This document shows positions 1-24,000 of a DNA stretch of 64,000 nucleotides, piece after piece; the first letter of the stretch is position 1; each line of letters begins with the position of its first letter. The stretch comes from Aquila chrysaetos chrysaetos. Taxonomy: Eukaryota > Chordata > Aves > Accipitriformes > Accipitridae. A program made the position numbers and the translations under genes. The notes beneath the pieces are model-generated. The model had not been told where the DNA came from. It did not search any database and worked only from the letters and a program-made list of their open reading frames with translations. Where the stretch lies: positions 23,164,759 through 23,228,758 of the forward strand of contig NC_044012.1 in assembly GCF_900496995.4 (NCBI RefSeq), written 5' to 3'.

Positions 1-429
1 GGGATCCTCCAGGAAGGAATGAGATCTTTGGGTTATGGTGAATCATTGCACAGAAATGTCAGCTCATTTTTTTGGTAGCAAGCAGGAAAAAAAAAAAAGC
101 TAGGATTTGTTAGATGAAAAACAGAGGACAGAAATAATTCTGTCACTGCGTGAATATGTGATGTACCCTTAATGTGAATACCATGTGAAGTTTCAGTTCT
201 TTCTTTCCAAAAGTATGTAGTAGAAGTGAGAAAAGCATTGGAAAAAAACAAGGCAGGATGTGCAAAGGTATGGGGTGGGTATAAAGCAGGGAACAAATAC
301 ACAGACCCACAGCACTGAAGAATATGGTTGTGAGGGGTAAGGCAGAAGTGTGAAAAAAAAATCTTGAATAGTCTTGAGAAGGTAATGAAGGAACAATTGT
401 ACTGCAAGAATTAAAGGGCATCAAGGACC
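1..429. other. Intron sequence of RANBP10, nothing recognised
   Basis: This is A/T-rich sequence without splice-flanked coding similarity. It is presumed to be part of the intron that ends at 5591, because the first RANBP10 exon in view starts mid-protein. Confidence 0.5.
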
Positions 430-2222
430 TTCTATGACAAGGTGACCTGCTTTGTGGATGAGGGAGAGGCTGTGGATATTGTCTACCTAGACTTCAGTAA
501 AGCCTTTCACACCGTTTCCCACAGCATTCTCCTGGAACAACTGGCTGCTCATGGCTTGGATGGGTGTACTCTTTGTTGGGTAAAAAACTGTCTGGATGGC
601 CAAGCCCAAAGAGTGGTTGTCGTGGTTTAACCCCAGCCAGCAACTAAGCACCACGCAGCCGCTCACTCACTCCTCCCCCACCCAGTGGGATGGGGGAGAA
701 AATCGGGGAAAAAGAAGCAAAACCCACAGGTTGAGATAAGAACAGTTTAATAGAACAGAAAAGAAGAAACTAATAATGATAATGATAACACTAATAAAAT
801 GACAACAGCAATAATGAAAGGATTGGAATGTACAAATGATGCGCAGTGCAATTGCTCACCACCCGCCGACCGGCACCCCGCTAGTTCCCCAGTGGCGATT
901 CCCCGCCCCCTCTTCCCAGTTCCTATACTAGATGGGACGTGCCATGATATGGAATACCCCGTTGGCCAGTTTGGGTCAGGTGTCCTGGCTGTGTCCTGTA
1001 CCAACTTCTTGTGCCCCTCCAGCTTTCTCGCTGGCTGGACATGAGAAGCTGAAAAATCCTTGACATTAGTCTAAACACTACTTAGCAACAACTGAAAACA
1101 TCAGTGTTATCAACATTCTTCACATACTGAACTCAAAACATAGCACTGTACCAGCTACTAGGAAGACAGTTAATTCTATCCCAGCTGAAACTAGGACAGT
1201 GGTGGTGAATTGAGTTAAATCCAGTTGGCAGTCAGTCACAAGTGGTGTTCCCCGGGGCTCAGTATTGGGGCCAGTTCTGTGTGATATCTTTATCAATAGT
1301 CTGGACGAGGGGATCGAGTGCACCCTCAGTAAGTTTGTGGATGACACCAAGTTGGGAGGGAGGGTTGATCTGCTCAAGGGTAGGAAGGCTCTCCAGAGGG
1401 ATCTGGACAGGCTGGATCGATGGGCTGAGGCCAATTGTATGATGTTCAACAAGGCCAAGTGCTGGGTCCTGCACTTGGATCACAACAACCCCATGAAACG
1501 CTGCGGGCTTGGGGAAGAGCGGCTGGAAAGCTGCCCAGAGAAAAAGGACCTGGGGGTGTTGGCTGACAGCTGGCTGAATATGAGCTGGCAGTGTGTCCAT
1601 GTAGCCAAGAAGGCCAATGGCATCCTGGCTTGTATCAGAAATAGTGTGGCCAGCAGGACTAGGACAGGGATCATCCCCCTGTACTTGGCACTGGTGAGGC
1701 TGCCCCTCCAATACTGTGTTCAGTTTTGGGCCCCTCACTACAGGAAAGACATTGAGGTGCTGGAGCGTGTCCAGAGAAGGGCAACCAAGTTGGTGAGGGG
1801 CCTGGAGCACAAGTCTTACGAGGAGCGGCTGAGGGAACTGGGATTGTTTAGCCTGGAGAAAAGGAGGCTCTGGGGAGACCTTATCGCTCTCTACAACTAC
1901 CTGAAAGGAGGTTGTAGTGAGGTGGGGGTTGGTCTCTTCTCCCAAGTAACAAGCAATAGGACAAGAGGAAATAGCCTCAGGTTGTGCCAAGGAGGTTTAG
2001 ATTGGATATTAGGAAAAAATTCTTCACCAAAAGGGTTGTCAAGCACTGGAACAGGCTGCACAGGGAAGTGGTGGAGTCGCCATCCCCGGAGGTATTTAGA
2101 AGATGTGTAGATGTGGCGCTTAGGGACATGGTTTAGTGGTGGCCTTGGCAGTGCTAGGTTAATGGTTGGGCTCGATGATCTTACAGGTCTTTTCCAACCT
2201 AAACAATTCTATGATTCTACAA
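430..2222 (+). mobile_element. CR1 LINE, 3' part, split by a solo LTR
   Basis: Two blocks of one CR1 element lie at 430-617 and 1204-2222. The first encodes reverse-transcriptase sequence including VDIVYLDFSKAFHTVSHSIL. The second resumes with [14 protein letters not shown], the catalytic [22 protein letters not shown] and [20 protein letters not shown], and ends in the CR1 tail ATTCTATGATTC. The element is 5'-truncated, as most CR1 copies are. The second block has one stop near its start (about 1210) and one apparent one-base loss near 1990 that shifts the last 40 codons. An LTR occupies 618-1198. Long agreement with the remembered consensus suggests a fairly young copy. Confidence 0.95.
618..1198 (-). 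mobile_element. Solo LTR of an endogenous retrovirus (ERVL-like)
   Basis: On the minus strand this 581-base unit starts TGTCCTAGTTTCAGCTGGGA and ends AACCACGACA, the TG...CA ends of an LTR common in birds. An ATTAAA signal (plus-strand positions about 746-751) precedes a CTTATCTCAACC motif. It sits inside the CR1 with the 5-base duplication GTGGT at 613-617 and 1199-1203; five bases favours the ERVL class. No internal genes remain, so it is a solo LTR left by LTR-LTR recombination. It is younger than the CR1 it interrupts. Confidence 0.9.
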
Positions 2223-5200
2223 TTCGAAGTGAAGTTAACCAGAAGATGGCACATTTAGAAAAAATAAAGGAGGGTTTTTTTTCACACACTCTGCCATAAG
2301 ATACCATGAAAACAGCATGGATTCAAAAACTGGCTGGAGACATTATTAGAAAGAAAAATCTATTGGAGCTATGATGTAGACAGATACCACCTCTAGGACA
2401 GGAAGTATCTGACTGATCATTGGAAGCTGGAAGGGTTATGGGGAGAAGTATCATTTCATGTGTGCCTTGTTCCTTTATTTTTTTCTAGGCATTTGCTTTT
2501 GCCAGTTGGCAGGTAGAAGTACTGGGCTGACTGGGTATTTGGTCTGACCCAGCATGAAGGAGATGTAACAACTGGCATTGACTTTAACGTTAGTTTTCAT
2601 TCTGATGTACTGGATTGTTGAATTTATGGGGTTATTTCACTCTCTGCAATGCATCTTGTCAGGCTATGGAAAGACAGGATCTGCTTTTGGAAAGCTTTCT
2701 TAGCAGCCAAAGAGAACGAAGAGGTTCATTGATATTTAAATGGAAATACTTAGCTCCTAGTGCTCAAAAGCCAACTTGTTCAGAAAAAAGTGTGCGCCCT
2801 GCATCTTTGAACATAAAAGCACCTGCATTGGGTGAGAGCACTGGTCTGTCAAGCTTGGTTTTATCAATATGTTAATAGCACAGGTTCCTGCAGCACTAGA
2901 GTGTTTTTTCCTGGTAAAACTGACCATTTTTTGCCATCCCATTATTTAATTGAATATTTAACCATGTTGGACCTTTCCTTTTATCACATGGTAACACAGT
3001 TTCTTTGAGAGGCTTTGCTGAAAGCCTCTGAAATATCTTTGGACAACCAAGTAGACTGCAACAGTTATCTCTTTTCTGCCTGCTTCCAGACTCTCTCCAA
3101 AAATGTCACCAAATGAGAGTGCCATGACTTCCCTTTACAAAAGCTGTTGATTCTTCTCCAGTTGGACCAGTTTATCCCTATGTTTGTTCCTTATGTTCTC
3201 CAGAATTGTTTCTTCTGATGTGCACAGTGGTGGTGTCAGTGTCACCTTTCTGGAGTTCCTCATATCTCCTTTGGACTTCTTTTTAAGAATCAGCATCATG
3301 TTTCCCATCTACCTCCTCTGTGTAGGCAGGTTTAAGTCAGGGCTTGTACCTCATGTTAGTAGTCCAGCTGTTTCAGGCTGGAGCTCCAAGCTCTTGGGCC
3401 AATGTTTTCTTGTCCTGTGGCTTTGTTAGGATTTGTAGTATCTTCTTTAATCTCTAACCATGCAGCTAAGCATTTCCTTCCCTTCAAAGACTCTCCTCCC
3501 TGACAGATCCTGAGAGGTGCAGTCCTAGAGAGGCTGTCACTGGAGAAGGTTTGCTGTAGGAAATGCCTCCCTGGATTGCAGAGGAAGAATTGCCCTGGCA
3601 GAATTTTTCATCTGCATTGCACTCCTGGATATGCTGTCACCAGAAAGGCTGATCTGACAAGGTTTTCAAGTGCTTGAAACTATTCTTCTTTGTGTGTTGT
3701 TACAGTCTTATAGGATCTCTAATCTTTTTAGCTCTTGCCATGAAGGATCTGAGTAGGAGTCATCTGAGACTTGAGATCAGCTGGTGTGGTTGATTATGGG
3801 AGGAGGAACGGCGTAGGTCCTTATTTCTGATAAAGCAGGAGGACTTGGCATGTTTGTTTGAGAAGTGGTACCATGCAGAAGGAGGAGAATTTTATGTAAT
3901 TTGTACAGAGAAGCATGCAGTCGAGTTCTGTTTTGAAGAAGAAAAGCCACAGACAGTACAAGCCTCTACCACCACCATGACCACTCTAGGTGAGAGAAGC
4001 ACCCCTAGATGAAGCACAGAGATAGCTGCTCCTGTGATTTGAGCACCTCTGCTCTCAACAAGTTTCAACCGTGGCTCCCAAGCAATAAAAGCTATTCCTT
4101 TGGAGAACCTGGGATTCTGAAAAGTTTTTGTTGTCTGCATGAACATGTCACACAGATCACAGTGGAGTGCAATAATGTTCCCCCAGAACTTCAGGAGAGG
4201 TACCCCTGGATGCAAACATGCTGCTGAATGTTTGAGAGTGTGCAGCACTGCTGTAGTAAGTAGCTGAGACACAGAACTAATAAGTCATTGCTGAAAATTA
4301 GCCTGGCATAGTGACCAGCATGTAATAGTGCTGTGTACCCATGCAGGGACGCTTCCTGTGGTGCCACAGGCAGAAGTGGCATAGGGAGGAGCTCAGTTTT
4401 TCTGCAGCTTTGTAGAGCATTTAAATCGTTGCAGCCTCTGACTCTGGCTACTGAATTATACTGAAGCAAGAGTTGGGTTTTCCCCTCCCTTCCTGCCAGC
4501 CTGGATTGCTCTGTTGAGTGTTTCAGCCTGGCTGAGCAAGGGTGACCTGGCTGCTATGCTTGACAGTGAGAGGGATACACTTCATTATGCCTGTCTGTAC
4601 CATGTCGAGGGCAAAGGGCATGTCTTGTACCAACAGTGGTCAGAAGCACTTGGTTTTAAAACAGGTTTTAAAAATTACACACCTGCTTACAATGAAAATT
4701 ATTGCTGACTCATAAAATACTTCTTTCTTGTACTGAAAGTAGCCAAGTTGAATGTGTGTTTTGAGCTGTGACTTGATCGGACCAGTGCCAGCTACATCAT
4801 GAGAAGCCTATTTTGAAATTCATCAGTAGAAGCTTTGAAATCCTGTGCTGGCTTTTTAGTTTTTGTTAAAATCCGGTGAGCATTAACGTTTACCCACCAT
4901 ATCCTGGGAAGGCACAAGTGCTTTAGAAATGGTCTGTTCAGAAAGATGGTTTTGATGTGTTTGTTTTCTGACAGTGGTACTATCTCCCTCCCCAACTTTT
5001 TTTGAAAATACAACTTTAAAATGTGTTAATGTTTGTAAAATCAATGCTGACAGTCTACTCTTTGTAAATCAGGAGATAAAAGTATCTGTGAATGTGTAGA
5101 ATTCATAAGGACATTCAACTACCAAAGATACAATTGCTGGCAAAATAAGCGATGGAAGAAATTCAGGACCGGAACCTTTTTTGTGAGATCTGCTTTAAAG

Positions 5201-5591
5201 CCATGAGCCTCTCTGAGGTTCAGATTTTATGTCTATATAGGATGTCACTGGTAGTAACACAGTACTGAGCTCTTACAAGTGACCCTTGGACAGCAGCCAT
5301 TAAATAAATAAATACCGTGTATGCATTAGGAGTTTTAATTATTACCCCCTCACCCCCCCCCCCACCCTGTAAGGTAAATTTAGAGCCGCTGTCCTGTTTC
5401 CTGAGGACCAGGTGCCCATCTTGTAAATTTACACTGTCTGCACCCAGAAGTAGAACCCTGGTTATGTCCTAAGCAAGCTGAGTTTGGTCACTGAAATTGC
5501 AACTTCTGTTGTGTTGGATTTTTTTCCTCCAGTGTGATTACCCTGTTTTTACCAATGTCTCTTCATCTGTTTGTATTTTCTTGTTTTCTAG
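2223..5591. other. RANBP10 intron, remainder
   Basis: No exon, RNA gene or intact element was recognised apart from an old LINE-like piece at 3010-3175. An 11-base C run lies at 5353-5363. Confidence 0.5.
3010..3175 (-). mobile_element. Old CR1/L3-like LINE fragment
   Basis: Read on the minus strand, this stretch gives SFCKGKSWHSHLVTFLERVW, one stop, then a stretch ending DISEAFSKA. This follows the CR1/L3 reverse-transcriptase pattern (KGKSC..NLV.F...V......VYLDFSKAF). It is much more diverged than the CR1 at 430-2222, so it is an older insertion. The match is judged by eye. Confidence 0.45.
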
Positions 5592-17454
<11,863 letters not shown>

Positions 17455-18015
17455 CCACCAGAGCAAGATGGAGTTGACATCGTTGAGTGCTGCCCTTCAC
17501 CCTCCGTTGCTGCCACTCTACACCACCACCTCGTTCGATAGCCTGACCTTCTTGCCACCAACACCTCCTCTAGCACACACACACACACAGCGCCTGTGAA
17601 AGGATCGAGTGAGTCCCTCACTGTGTGGCTATTCCTGACCCCAGGAACGACTGGCAGATCTTACCTGTCTCCCTGCCATTGCTGCGGCTCCAGCAGCACA
17701 CAGTATTTCACTGGTTATTCTAATGTAGCGCCTTCCGATGTAGGGATTTCTCTTTATTTTGATTTGAGTTGTTTCTCATGGATCCACCAATATTTTATCT
17801 GGAGAGTTTTGCTGAGCTGGTTTATGCTGATTTACTGAGGAAGCTCATCAAGTTGGTGACAGCTTGTTCTTTTCTTCCCTTCTCCCTCCATCATGCACAT
17901 ACAGCATCATCTTCTGTGCTAGTTATCTGAACTCTTCTTGCAGTGGCAGTTCAGAGGGATTTTTTTTTTATTTTATTTGAATCCTGTTTATTAAAAAGGT
18001 CTCTTCCACCTCCAC
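17455..18015 (+). other. RANBP10: RANBP10 3' untranslated region, probable end
   Basis: This stretch follows the stop without further coding. It holds a (CA)n run at 17574-17589 and a T-rich tract before ATTAAA at 17990-17995, followed by a GGTCTCTTCC-type downstream element. That makes ATTAAA the nearest plausible poly(A) signal. A second ATTAAA lies near 25,000, so a much longer 3' end cannot be excluded. Confidence 0.5.
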
Positions 18016-21000
18016 AAAGTCATTGATGTATTTATTGCCCACAGACTCGGTCCCAGCCATGCACATCATACAACCCTGCAGGAGACCTGGTGAGGTAGGT
18101 CCTGTCACGCACTAATGATGGGAGTTAGAGGAGCTTGGTCCTTCATGGTGCATGCCTCTCTTCAGAGTACAAGGCTCTCAAATGCTTGTCTTTGTGAGTG
18201 CGAAGAGTAGAAGACTTGACATTGCCTATGTTAGTGGCTGCACTGTAGAAGCATCTAGCAGCCCTGAGAAATAGGTAAATCCAGCTCTCACAGCAGCTAG
18301 AGGGACAGGACTGACAAATATGAAGTCATCTACCACTGTATTGGTAGAAGCAGGTGATGTTAGCCTGCAAGAAATATCTGTGGGTGCTGCCCGGTTGGGC
18401 TGTCAGTTTTTGTGTTAAATCACAAATGCCCCTTTTTCTCCATATAAGAGGGCTCTGTCACTAAGACTCAAAAATAGTAACATTTACTGACCCCCTCCAG
18501 GTAACACTGATCTAAATGAGCACTTCTAAATTTTGGAAGTGTCTTGAGAACACTAGTGTGAACTGTGCTCACCCTTGCAGGTGGCACATGCCAAGATCAA
18601 GTTGCAGGTTAGGGTCAGTACTAGCTTTGTAAGGTCTGAGCCAGTCAGAAGGGAGCAGCAATGTTTCTTTAAGGATTAGTAAGAAAATTATTTTAGTTTC
18701 AGGCCCAAAAGTGACCAGCAAGGATCTGTGGGTGAGTAACCTCCAAGTAAGATGGACTAATGTGTCCCTGCTACAATGTGTATCAGGCCCAGGGACTCAA
18801 GTGCTGCTCAGCTTTTGGCATTCAAACTATCTGCCTGTAAGTGTTTCTGAGTGTGTACTCCTAACTGGTGAGGCAGTGTAGCAGGACCGCATGCTTTGCA
18901 TCCTCTGGTGTACCGTTGGGCGACTTCAGGTTCAGTCTGGCTGCATGGGAGGAATTGTAATTCTGCACCACATGAATTTTAGGTCAGTAGCTCTGAGGAG
19001 GGCCCAGGGGAGCTCAGACCCAACATGTATTTTACTGCTGTTCATGAATAATTTTTTTTTTTGAAGAGTCAGTGAAAGAAGAACAGATTGTATTGAAGTT
19101 TGCCCTTAAAATGGAGGTTAGCCTGTGCCAGGGCTTCAGGCAGCAAGAGAGCTTGTGTGCCACTGAAGAAAGGAAGATGGTGTGTGACCTCTGTGCAGTA
19201 GCCCAGAGCCTTAAGGATTTTCTGCATTTGCAGGCTTGATTTGCAGCTGGAACATGAGGTCTGAAATCAGGGCAGAGTAGGTGGGCATGTGTCCCCCGGA
19301 CTGCAGAAGACGACTGTGGCAGTGAGTGCACAGATGGTGTTGGAGGTGGTTGGGAACACCTATCGCTACCTTTTGGTGAAGGTACACAATGTGTAGAGGC
19401 AGTGCTAGAGCCGTGGTGGCCTAAGAAAACAGGCAACACGAGGTTTAGAGATGGAGGAGATATTTTTATTAGATCAACTCGTATAGTTGAAAAAAGCAGA
19501 GGGAACTCTGCTTGTTGTCCTAGCAATGGATATTACCTCAGGCTGCAGTCCTTACCTCACTGCAATTCCAGAGACACTTTAACTCGGTGGGCAGGCTTCC
19601 TTTCTGAAGCCTCTTGATGCCAGACCTGCCAGGCTGCCCAGCCTAACCCATCGTGCCCCGGTGCTGTTGCTGAACCTGAGGCAGCATGTGAACTTGGCCT
19701 GGTGAGAGATTCTTCTGCAGGCTCTCTGTTTCTTAGCCCCAGGCTTATGGCACACTGATGCACTGATTGTGGGTCCTTAGGTTGGAAATACCCTAGTACC
19801 TGGCTTTGCCTTTCACATTTGGCAACTTTCTCTGCTGTTGGTCGCCATTTAGCTTGCTGCTGTCTGACTGCAGTCAGACCTCTCTCTCTTCTTTGTAGCA
19901 ACACCATCTTTATCTGTTTCTGAGGTTTTTTTTGTTCCTTCTCTTTGTGGTTCTTTTAAGCCAAGTCTCTTTGTCATGTGTCATATTAATGCCCAACTTG
20001 GAGTCTCAGCAAAGCTGTGCTGACTATCCTAGAGCATTTTTTTTGTTTTGGTTTCCCTTTCACTATAAAAAAGCCCACACGATGCTCCTAGATACCTGGT
20101 TATTCTAGTGCCAAGAAATGTGTGATGGTATGGTCTCTCTGGCTTCTCATGGAGAGAGACCTGTGGTAGAAACCACCTTGCTGTTCTGTACATTGTTAGT
20201 GCTGAGAGGCCACACTCTTGATGATTAATTGTGAGTCACTCTCTGGCACTGACGATGTGCATCACATAGTGGCAGTAGATACCTGTAGACTAGACAGCAG
20301 TGATGCTCTCCACTTCTTGCACTCAAAGCAATAGTACTAGCTTGAGTTGTTTTTCTCTTTCCACTTGTTCTAGTTCCTAACTGGCCTCAGCTGTAACTGA
20401 CACCCATCGCTGCTTCCAGCTTCTTGCCAGCTCTTGTACCTGGTGTCCTGATTCTGTTTTTTGAGGAGTGCAAAGGCTTTTCTGCTGTGACGTATCTGTC
20501 CCATACCTGTTACTTGGTTTTTTTTTTATTTCAAGTGTTCTTGCAGTTTCACTAGGGGTTTCTGCTTGTGGTCCTCAGTGCTGACTAACCTGGCCATGAC
20601 TCAGTGTGGGGAAGGTGAGTGTGTTTGCGGTGTGTAGTGGGGCATAGGTGTACGCTTCAACCTACCACGGATTGCTAGATGAGATTTCTGACTTGGTTTT
20701 CCCAGGTAATTTTTCAAAGCCTCTTGGTGTTTGAGTGTCCTTGGCTGCTCCTTGATGGTTCATGTCAGCTGAGACTTGGTTTGAATTGTTGCAGTCTTTT
20801 TAAAAAGTGAACAGAACTAAACTGAATTGAGGTCTTTAACTTTTGAGTGTGGTTGTACACCACCAGTGGCTACGTGCAGTTTAAAAATTACTTTTATAAA
20901 AGTGATTTGGGATTTGTTATTCTAAGTGCCTCATGCTTTGCTCAGAAACAGATGAACTAAGAACACCCCAGCTGAGACTCTGCTTCATCTGGGCAGTCCC

Positions 21001-24000
21001 TCACAGTGTCAATTCTCCCAAGATTCCTTCAGTAAAGCCATGCAAATGATTGTGTAGTCTGTAGTAGAAACTGCTGGCTTCCCATTTCTTGGTGAGGGTG
21101 ACAAGGTCTCAGCTATGTCCCTGTGTTATAATGCTGATGGCATTGGATATACAGCTTCCATCACATGAGGTTGACACGTAGGTTGCTCTCTGCTGGGCTG
21201 ACTTCAGATCCTAGAAGAAGGTTTTCCAAACCACACCCAAACACTGCTCACAGGCAACATTTCTCGCCATGCAGCCCCAAGAGAGGCTTTCTAGCTGTGG
21301 CATCCTTCCCCAGACACGTGAAATGCTGCAGCTGTAACAACTAAACCTCTTCCAGCTCTGCCATGTCTGCACACTCGGAGGGTCTCAGCTCTCCACTGAT
21401 CAGTCCAGAGTCACCACCAAAGAGTTGTAATCTACAGAGTGGCAAGCACACTCCAGCTATGTACTCTGGATACCAGCCACTCCACCTGCCTTCCTCAAAC
21501 TCAGCATTGCAGCAAGGGCCTCTCAGAAGGATAACATTTCCCAGGGACCTGGTGAAAACCTGTTTTCAAGGGTGGTAAACTGCAACCCTGCACATCACGG
21601 GCTTTGGTTTTGAGCCTAATGCCCTGCCTGTTAAGTGTTTGAAAACAACATTTTGGGAACTCCAGACCTGGAGCCTTGGTTAAAGCATCCTTCAGGGGTT
21701 CTGTGGGGAGAGCTTCATGGAGCTGAATTATATCACCAGGCTTTTCTCCCCACGGACAAGGGTTTATGCTGTCCCCACAAGCAGTGAGTGAGAGCAGTCA
21801 CATCAACAGTAACATGGGAGAACTTCAGAGTGAGTCAAGACGAAGGATTGATTTGAGAGTCGGAGGCATTGGAGTTGCTGGGGTAAGTGTTTCTGGGAGG
21901 TGTATCCATCTCATACACCTTGTACTCCAGCCTCTGACCATCTTAGTGGCCGCTGCTGAGTGCATTCCAGTTTGTGGACATCTCTCCTGTACCCGGGGAG
22001 CCAAATCTTGTTCGTTTTGGTTCCTATTGTTCCTCTTGGAACCATCTTGTTGGAGATGATTCCTCTTGATTCCTCTGTGATCCTATCCTAGCAGGTGTTT
22101 AACAAAAGCTGATTCAAGATGTACAGGGTTGAGTGAGCTCTCAGTCATCTCTCCTGTGAGCAGGGAGGACAACAGTCTCTTTCCCGTGCATCCTTAGAAG
22201 TGCTCTCAGGGCCAGCTTGTTTTGGGAAAACTTCTTACTGCTGCCAGATCTCCCTTTTTGCTCCTTTGCCTCCCACAATCCCAGTATTCTCCCACCTGTG
22301 TGACTACCAGAAGTGGTATCTGCAGTGGTTGGTGCTGCAGGAGCTGCTTTGAGACCAGGGTCAGCTCTGTGCGTCAGCCAACAACATGTTTGTCGAGCCT
22401 AGACATGGCAACTCCAGCTGCTTTTCCTGGGCTTGCTTCTGCTGCATTGGCCTAAAGGGGTAGATATGCATGCGACGATCCCTTTTTGTCACTGTACAGG
22501 ATCCCATCAGCCTGCAGCTGGGCTGGCTGTAGCACTTCTGCCCTTCTTTTGGAGTCTGGTTAGAAATTGAGCCTTTGCGTGTGGCTAGCAGAATAGAGAG
22601 GGACCTCCAAAGTGAAGCACTGGGTACGCGGCATCCAGCTGTTGCGGGGAGGTTGTCCAGTGGCTGCTCTCCCTCCCCTCCAGCCCCCCATGTGTACCAG
22701 AACTAGCTCATTGCTTTGGGACACGTGGAATCTGTGTGGTTATCAGTGCTATAGCCTGGTTTTATTTCCAACATCCTGGTGGTGCTCACTGTGCTGCTGC
22801 CAACCTGATGTGGACACCAGGAGATGCAGCTGTTACTGGTGTGGAGAATGGGCCCCTTCAGTATAGTACCTCATGGTTGCATACACCTAGAATTTTCCCA
22901 TCTGCTTCCTTATTCTGTCTGGTTTTTTACAGTGACATCTCAACCTGTCCTCAAGCTGTGTCCTTATTTTTCTCATAGTCTTATTAAGGCATCTTTACCA
23001 TTCTTTAAATAGCTTTGTTCTTGAGGCTCCCTTGAACAACTGGAACAACCAGAGCTGGTGTAACTAGCTCTGGGGATTGAATTTAACATTTTCCTCCTTA
23101 GGCATCAGGGATGGTGAACCGTCTCCTTCTCCAGCAAAGCAAACCTTGTTGGATTGCTGTGATGCTGCTGTGCTTTGGTACCTGTCTTTCTTAATACTCA
23201 CGTAGCACGTGTTGCTTAGATGCAAGTTTCAGAGTTCCTTCTGGCGTCGTGGGGTTGATTGAGGTGGTGAACCGTGGTAGCCAGGCTATATAGCAGCGTG
23301 TAAATGCCACGAAGCTGCATGGTGCACAACACAGTATGGGGATGTTCTTTCCATGAAGAAGCAGTGTGCAGACTTCACTTGCCCCACAGAGTGGCAGGCA
23401 GAGAGGTCCTGGGCGCAGGGAGGCCCCGTGGAGCTGATCGCAGCATGAGAGAAGGAACACGTTCCTTGAAAAGGTGATCCAGGTCCACCTGGGAGTTGTC
23501 TTTGCAGAAGGAGTGACTTCCTTCAAACCTTGCCCATGTTAGAGCAGCCTGAGTGGCGTATCCGGAGGTTACTTGTAGAGAGCTGGTGTTGGGACTGGAG
23601 CTGTACATCTCTGTCCCAAAGTGTTTCTGCAAAAGTGGGGGGGGGGGGGCAGACAACACGGCACATGTGCTATGTGCTGCTGGCACCCTTCTGCCCCAGA
23701 AGAATGACCGATGGAGGGAACTGCAGTCCAGCAGCTCTTACTCAGAGCCAAAAACTGGCTGTGAGCCATGTCCCGTCTGCTGCGTAGGTCAGAGAGCTGG
23801 AGGAAGTGTTGGTGGGGTGAGTGTTGGGGGAGCTACAGCAAATTTGGGGAGGAAAGGGGAGCTGTTGAGAGCCTGGAGGCCTAGCTCCTCTCCACCATCC
23901 TTCCCTGCAACAAGAGGTGGCAGGTGATGGATGAGTGAACGTGGCACGTCTGTCCCTCTCCCTGCGTCCCACGCCAGAGCTCTGAGCCTGCAGTGCCCAG

